Below, piece after piece: positions 59,401 to 64,000 of a stretch of 64,000 nt of DNA. The position numbers and the translations under genes are program-made. How positions within the stretch are numbered: the first letter of the stretch is position 1; every line of letters starts with the position of its first letter. Origin of the DNA: Burhinus oedicnemus (Eukaryota; Chordata; Aves; Charadriiformes; Burhinidae). The notes below the pieces were generated by a model. It saw only the letters and a program-made list of their open reading frames with translations. It had not been told where the DNA came from and made no database searches. Where the stretch lies: positions 744,138 to 808,137 of the forward strand of contig VFFE01006594.1 of NCBI GenBank assembly GCA_008921705.1, read 5' to 3'.

Positions 59401-62400
59401 GGTTTGTAATCCGATTGAATTTTGGCCAGAACACAGCCCGGGAGACTCACTGCTGAACCATTTCACTTTGACAGCTGGCAACAATTTGTGGACTGCAGGA
59501 ACGCCTGCTGAGCTTTCCACGCAGAGGTGGATACAGGCTCTCACAGAGCTTGCCAAAGGGAGAGACACCTGCTCCTGCCTCCCAGCTCCCACCTGGAGAT
59601 AAAAGCCTCAGTGTCTCTCCAGACAGAAATTTTCCTAGCCCTTGTGAAATGCAGGAGCCCCCAGCATATAAACCATCCCCCTTTCTTGTTTCCTTCTCTA
59701 TTTTGACCACTGCAAAAAATAATTTGATAAAAGTCTGCTTTAGTTTCAAGGACTAAGTTTAGCTGAGAGGGTCTTGCTCCAGATCAATGCATGGAAAAAC
59801 ATTAAATCAAACAAATCAATGCAGTGCCACATCTACAAAATCCTCGTTATCAGGTTTCACATACAATATGCTATTATCACAATAGCCAACTCCCCCTCCC
59901 AGCAACTTTAAGCAGGAGACCTGCCACTAGCATCAGTAGAAAGTGCACTGAATCCTGAAGAAATAAAATAGCAACCTGGCAGAACAAGGCTCAGCCATTA
60001 CATAGGCTGCAACGGTATAAATAACCACCCACATCTTGAAAAATTAATGCTCCAAAAGCTCTGTTTTATTGGTATATCAGAGAGACAAGCTGACATAGTG
60101 TTTCAAAGAGCTTATGCTGCAGCAGCCATGCATGTAATGTGCCCTCTGTGTATGGTCCATGTGGGAGCAGGAGGACCAGCTTTCACACAACAGCGTGGCA
60201 CAGATGCATTGCAAACCACCGTTCCTCTTTGGCACACTCAGGTTCTTGCTTGCGACGGAGGGATGGGACAGAGAAGGAAAGCAAGCCCACCGAGTGATCA
60301 CAGTGGGAGAGAAATAACAAAATCTGGAAGCATATTTCCTATTTGTTCTTTGGTACCACTATCTCAGATTGCATTGGCAATCAATGCACGATTAATGCAA
60401 GGGAATAATGTTATGCTCATAGTAAAATTACTTCATCTTGCTGCATTTAAGTAAATTCATAAATAGAAACCAGGGAATGGAATATATTTATTGCACTAGC
60501 CCTGATAAATATTTTAAATGCACTGCTTGCCATCTTTGCATTTACTTTATTACTTGGAAAGCTCAGTACCTTTAAGAGCAAAGTTGCTGAATTCAACTGA
60601 AAGTTAAACTCTTGGCAGGTGACAGACAAACCAGCTCACTGGCTTCTCATATTACCTTGTTTTTAATCCACTGGTGCCACTGCAGTCCTCTGCAGTGTAT
60701 TTTGTATTTTTATACAGAAATAAAACATCTACATTTTACAGTGAGCTGTTCTAGTTCAACAATTGGAATACAAAAGCTTCTAATAACAGGCTCTCCCTCA
60801 AAATAAACATCCCAAATATAGTCTACACTGTCAAATCATATGTGCCTGCTTAAAACATCCTACAGCCTCCAGCCCTCTATCTCTGATCACATCACGCTGT
60901 CTGCCTTTGCAGCCTGGGCAAGATGGGCTTTGCCATGTGCACCGAGAGTAGGGAAAGCAAGTCAGTTCTCCACTGCAGGAGCCTCTGCGGGAAAGATGGA
61001 AACAAAAGATCTGACTGGTTTGTCCTGGTGCAAGTTCCAGCCCTGTTTGATTCTGCTGAGCTGAAATGCAGCCATGCGGCATGGGGCAGGGGGAGTCGAA
61101 GCCAGAGTAGCGGGGCATCAAATTTTTAGGACGTTGTGTCCTCTGTCACCCGACATTCTTAGCAAGAGTCAGCCAGGCAGTGGCTTTCAAGGCTGATGGT
61201 CTTCTGATGAAGTCCAGCCCTTGTCCCTAACAACAGAAATGCTCTGAAGTCTTCAGGGAGATGGAAACCATCCTGTACACACTTGTTCCTTGGGGAGCTC
61301 TTCTCAAAACCCAGTCCTGCTGCGACCCATCTTCCCCAGCACTCCCTCTTCCCATACAGCTTTGTCACTCAGACTTCACCGTGGGGTTGAGGATTTGGCC
61401 CTGGCAAGACCGCGGATGTAAAAGAAAGATCCCTTTTAATCAGAGGTTAGTGAGGGAGGAAAAAGAAGTGGCATGAGGTGAAAATGGGGCTGATGTCTCC
61501 CCAGACCAGCCCTTGTCACAGTCACTCCGTCACCAAGAGCACTTCTGAAAACACTGTTATTTTTATTACCTCAAGAAGAAAACCATCAGCCAAAGAGCGC
61601 AGGGCAGGGCTGTCAGACCTCACTTCCTTTTTGCTTCTCCCTTCTTTAGGAAAAGATGCCTCCTGAATTCAAGGAATCCCTCACTTCTCTCAAGGCACTG
61701 GTCTTTATAGAATTTTTTTTTTTAATTCTAAGAAATTATCAGGCTCCAGTGTTGTATTTCCATATATCTTGGAATAAAGTCGCATTGTTTCCTCTTGTTT
61801 CTGCGTTATTCACCTTTCCCTGCAAATCCTGCCGAGTGAATTACGATGTTTATTGCTCTGCCTTGCAGTATTTTCTTCCCACTTATCTGAACAATCTGCA
61901 AGAAAACCTGTCGGTAATGGCCTCTCATCCTGTCATACATGGCTGAACGACTGGTGGCACTGACCGAACAGTCCCACTGAACGTCAAGCCAAAACCTCAT
62001 CCTCCCTCCCACTGGACAGACACCACCAGAGCTCTGGTGCAGTGTGCAGCGGTGGCCGGTCCCTCCGAGGCTGCAGTAGCCTCGTAACAAAGATAAGAAG
62101 ACAAGGGACACGGTTTGAGCATTTTAGTCCAAATGATTCACTTCAGGCTGCACGGAAGTGGCATGGGGACACAGAGAACCCAGCCTGTGGCTCTGCATGG
62201 TTCAGAGCAGAAAGGAGGGCAGGGATATTATTCAGAGCAGTCTGTAGTGCATCAGGTTCAACCAAGGGGTCTCCAGGTCCAGGCAGCTTTTCTCCTTGAA
62301 CTACTGAGGAAGGCAAGGCAGCGCAGTACCGTGCTTCATCATGCTGCAGGATGCTGTGTCTTCTCAAGGACTAACGCTGTCACATGAAGCAAACAAGGAG

Positions 62401-64000
62401 GAGAAAGTTTGCCTTCTGGGATGCTCTGCTGGTGTTGCCCCTGTAGCCCTCTACAGCAAGAGTGCAAGGATAGACATTCCCCTTTACTGGTAATCCCAGA
62501 TGTACCTTTACAGCTGTTAATTTTTTTAGAGGAAAAATTAGATTTGCTAATCTAATTTGAGTCTAATGAAATTTCAGAGGCAATTAAGGGTTTGGTTTTT
62601 GGCTTTTTTTCATTTCCGATCTAGTACAGATCAGAAGCTACAAAGACACTTTCATATTATCAGCTGTACTTCTCAAGCTGGACCGAGTGCCCCATTAATA
62701 ATACGCCACCAGAGCACAATGCAGACACCTCGGATGGCTGCTGTCAGAGGTCCAGGCTTACCCTCACTCTGGCCCCCCTTTTTATCTAATAAATTGCCCT
62801 CCCCAGTCTCTGTTGACGTACTATGGAGCACATGGTGGAGATGCAAGGGAAGGAGGGAATAGAGGTGGCACATTTCTCTTCTCTTGAGGACAGCGGATGT
62901 TTGAAACATGGCAGTATTTCTGAGATAAAGCAATGTAATGAGATGGCAGGGAAGGGGAGCAGTAGGGGAAGATTAAGGCAACAGAATTCCCTGGGAAACT
63001 CTTTTTTCCAGAAAAATCATTGGAGGAAAATGCTACTCTGATTTAACATTAATTTGTTTCTCTTCTTTTTTAAATCTGCAAGGCAGGATATAGGGCAGAA
63101 CAGAGAGCAGGGAAATGGCAGCCTCGTCGCCGAGCCAGCGCTGCAGCAGAGCTGATGGAGTATCTAGGTCAGCGTGCAGCAATTCTTCGCAGATGACTTG
63201 AGATCTACAGAGCCGAAGGCCAGCCTTGACGGTGCAGCCAAGTGCTCCTTTTGCAACTGAAGGGCGTAAAATCTGCTCCCCCTTTCAAGCAGCAGCACAG
63301 GAGGGGACCCCGCGCCGCAGCCTCCATCGGCCCTGCTCACCCATCGCAGCTCAGCAGGGCTGGGAAATCAGCGTTGCCATGGGATTTGGACACAACAGGC
63401 CAAAAGATGTGGATGTCAACCAAGTACCCAGATACCATGGGAGGATATTTTCAACCCTAAAACCAAAACTGATGTGGAAGGTCTCCTCTAAAAAATGACC
63501 CTTTGCTTTCCCACACACGAGAGCAGTGTCAAATGTTACCCGCAAATCATTTTTGTGTTTTAAATTTCTTCACTTAGCTTTGAATTTTGTTGCATTTTAC
63601 GCAAGTTTTAGGAAAAGCTTGTGCACTCAAACACTTGTCCACTTTTTTCAAATATCCTAGTTGATCTAATGAAAGATATTACCTCTGCCAACAGCCTTAG
63701 TGTCCGCAGAAGAGATACAGCTTTGGAGACCAGCACACTGCCCATGGGGCACGCACAGATCATATATCATGGGATGTTTCTCCCTCCTGCTGCTATGCCT
63801 CAACCCACTGGGACAAGAGCATGAAAGGATCAGTGCTTTCCCCATATATCATTCCTGAGCATCAATAAGACTGGCAGCTGTCTCTCAAGATTTGTGATAA
63901 ACCCTGCATCTTCTTTAGAGGTTGATTCACGCAGCCATAGCCTTCAAAGTCAAAAGACACCATTAGATCATCCTGTCAGGTAGCACAGGCCATCAGGATT
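56411..64000. other. unique DNA, about 7.6 kb, no firm gene
   Basis: No transposon is recognisable. A minus frame at 57132-57374 (preceded in frame by TAA, no ATG at its start) would encode a hydrophobic lead followed by SEDPKLTVFNLSANETTLE, reminiscent of an extracellular beta-sandwich strand, but it lacks a usable donor. A T16 tract lies near 59190-59205. GC-rich stretches near 63120-63150 and 63300-63370 look like ordinary local variation. Several plus frames of 95-135 codons have no recognisable domains. Confidence 0.45.

Noticed and set aside
1..64000. CRISPR arrays, prokaryotic operons, rRNA genes or full-length proviruses
   Set aside because: None seen. Repeats are dispersed retroelement copies, and none of the LTRs has internal gag, pol or env sequence next to it.

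Overview
This is a window of a bird genome, almost entirely non-genic. The evidence for a bird is eight or more copies of CR1, the dominant avian non-LTR retrotransposon. Several carry its reverse-transcriptase ORF and its typical 3' end (GGTTGGAAGGGACC / TCATCTAGT, then octamer-like ATTCTRTG repeats). There are also several short LTRs; three start TGTCCTGGTTTGAG or a one-base variant, as many avian ERV LTRs do. I see no rRNA, tRNA, CRISPR array or operon-like gene order, and no complete host gene. The species cannot be told from the sequence alone.

Layout. 1-380: a rearranged CR1. 0.4-13 kb: unique AT-rich DNA with one CR1 3' scrap (4.5 kb) and an A16 tract behind an AATAAA (12.04-12.09 kb). 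12.97-15.84 kb: a 2.6 kb CR1 (here CR1-3) followed tail-to-tail by a short opposite-strand CR1 (CR1-4). 16.26-16.70 kb: a minus-strand solo LTR (LTR-D). 17.3 kb: a CR1 scrap (CR1-5). 17.4-27.7 kb: unique DNA. 27.7-30.5 kb: a minus-strand CR1 (CR1-6) split by a second minus-strand CR1 (CR1-7). 33.0-35.45 kb: an old plus-strand CR1 (CR1-8) split by a 732-bp solo LTR (LTR-A) with a perfect 5-bp target duplication. 35.5-51.7 kb: unique DNA with a weak, hypothetical four-exon plus-strand gene model (42.65-48.82 kb). 51.77-52.41 kb: solo LTR-C. 55.69-56.41 kb: minus-strand solo LTR-B, a close relative of LTR-A in inverted orientation. 56.4-64 kb: unique DNA.

The nesting gives a relative chronology. 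CR1-6 is older than CR1-7, and CR1-8 is older than LTR-A. CR1-3 and CR1-7 belong to one subfamily and share the same 13-nt frame-breaking deletion and the same in-frame TGA in ORF2. This is the most interesting signal I found: the source copy may already have lacked an intact ORF2 and been copied in trans.

I did not find a convincing new multi-gene system. The possible exons are offered as hypotheses at low confidence.
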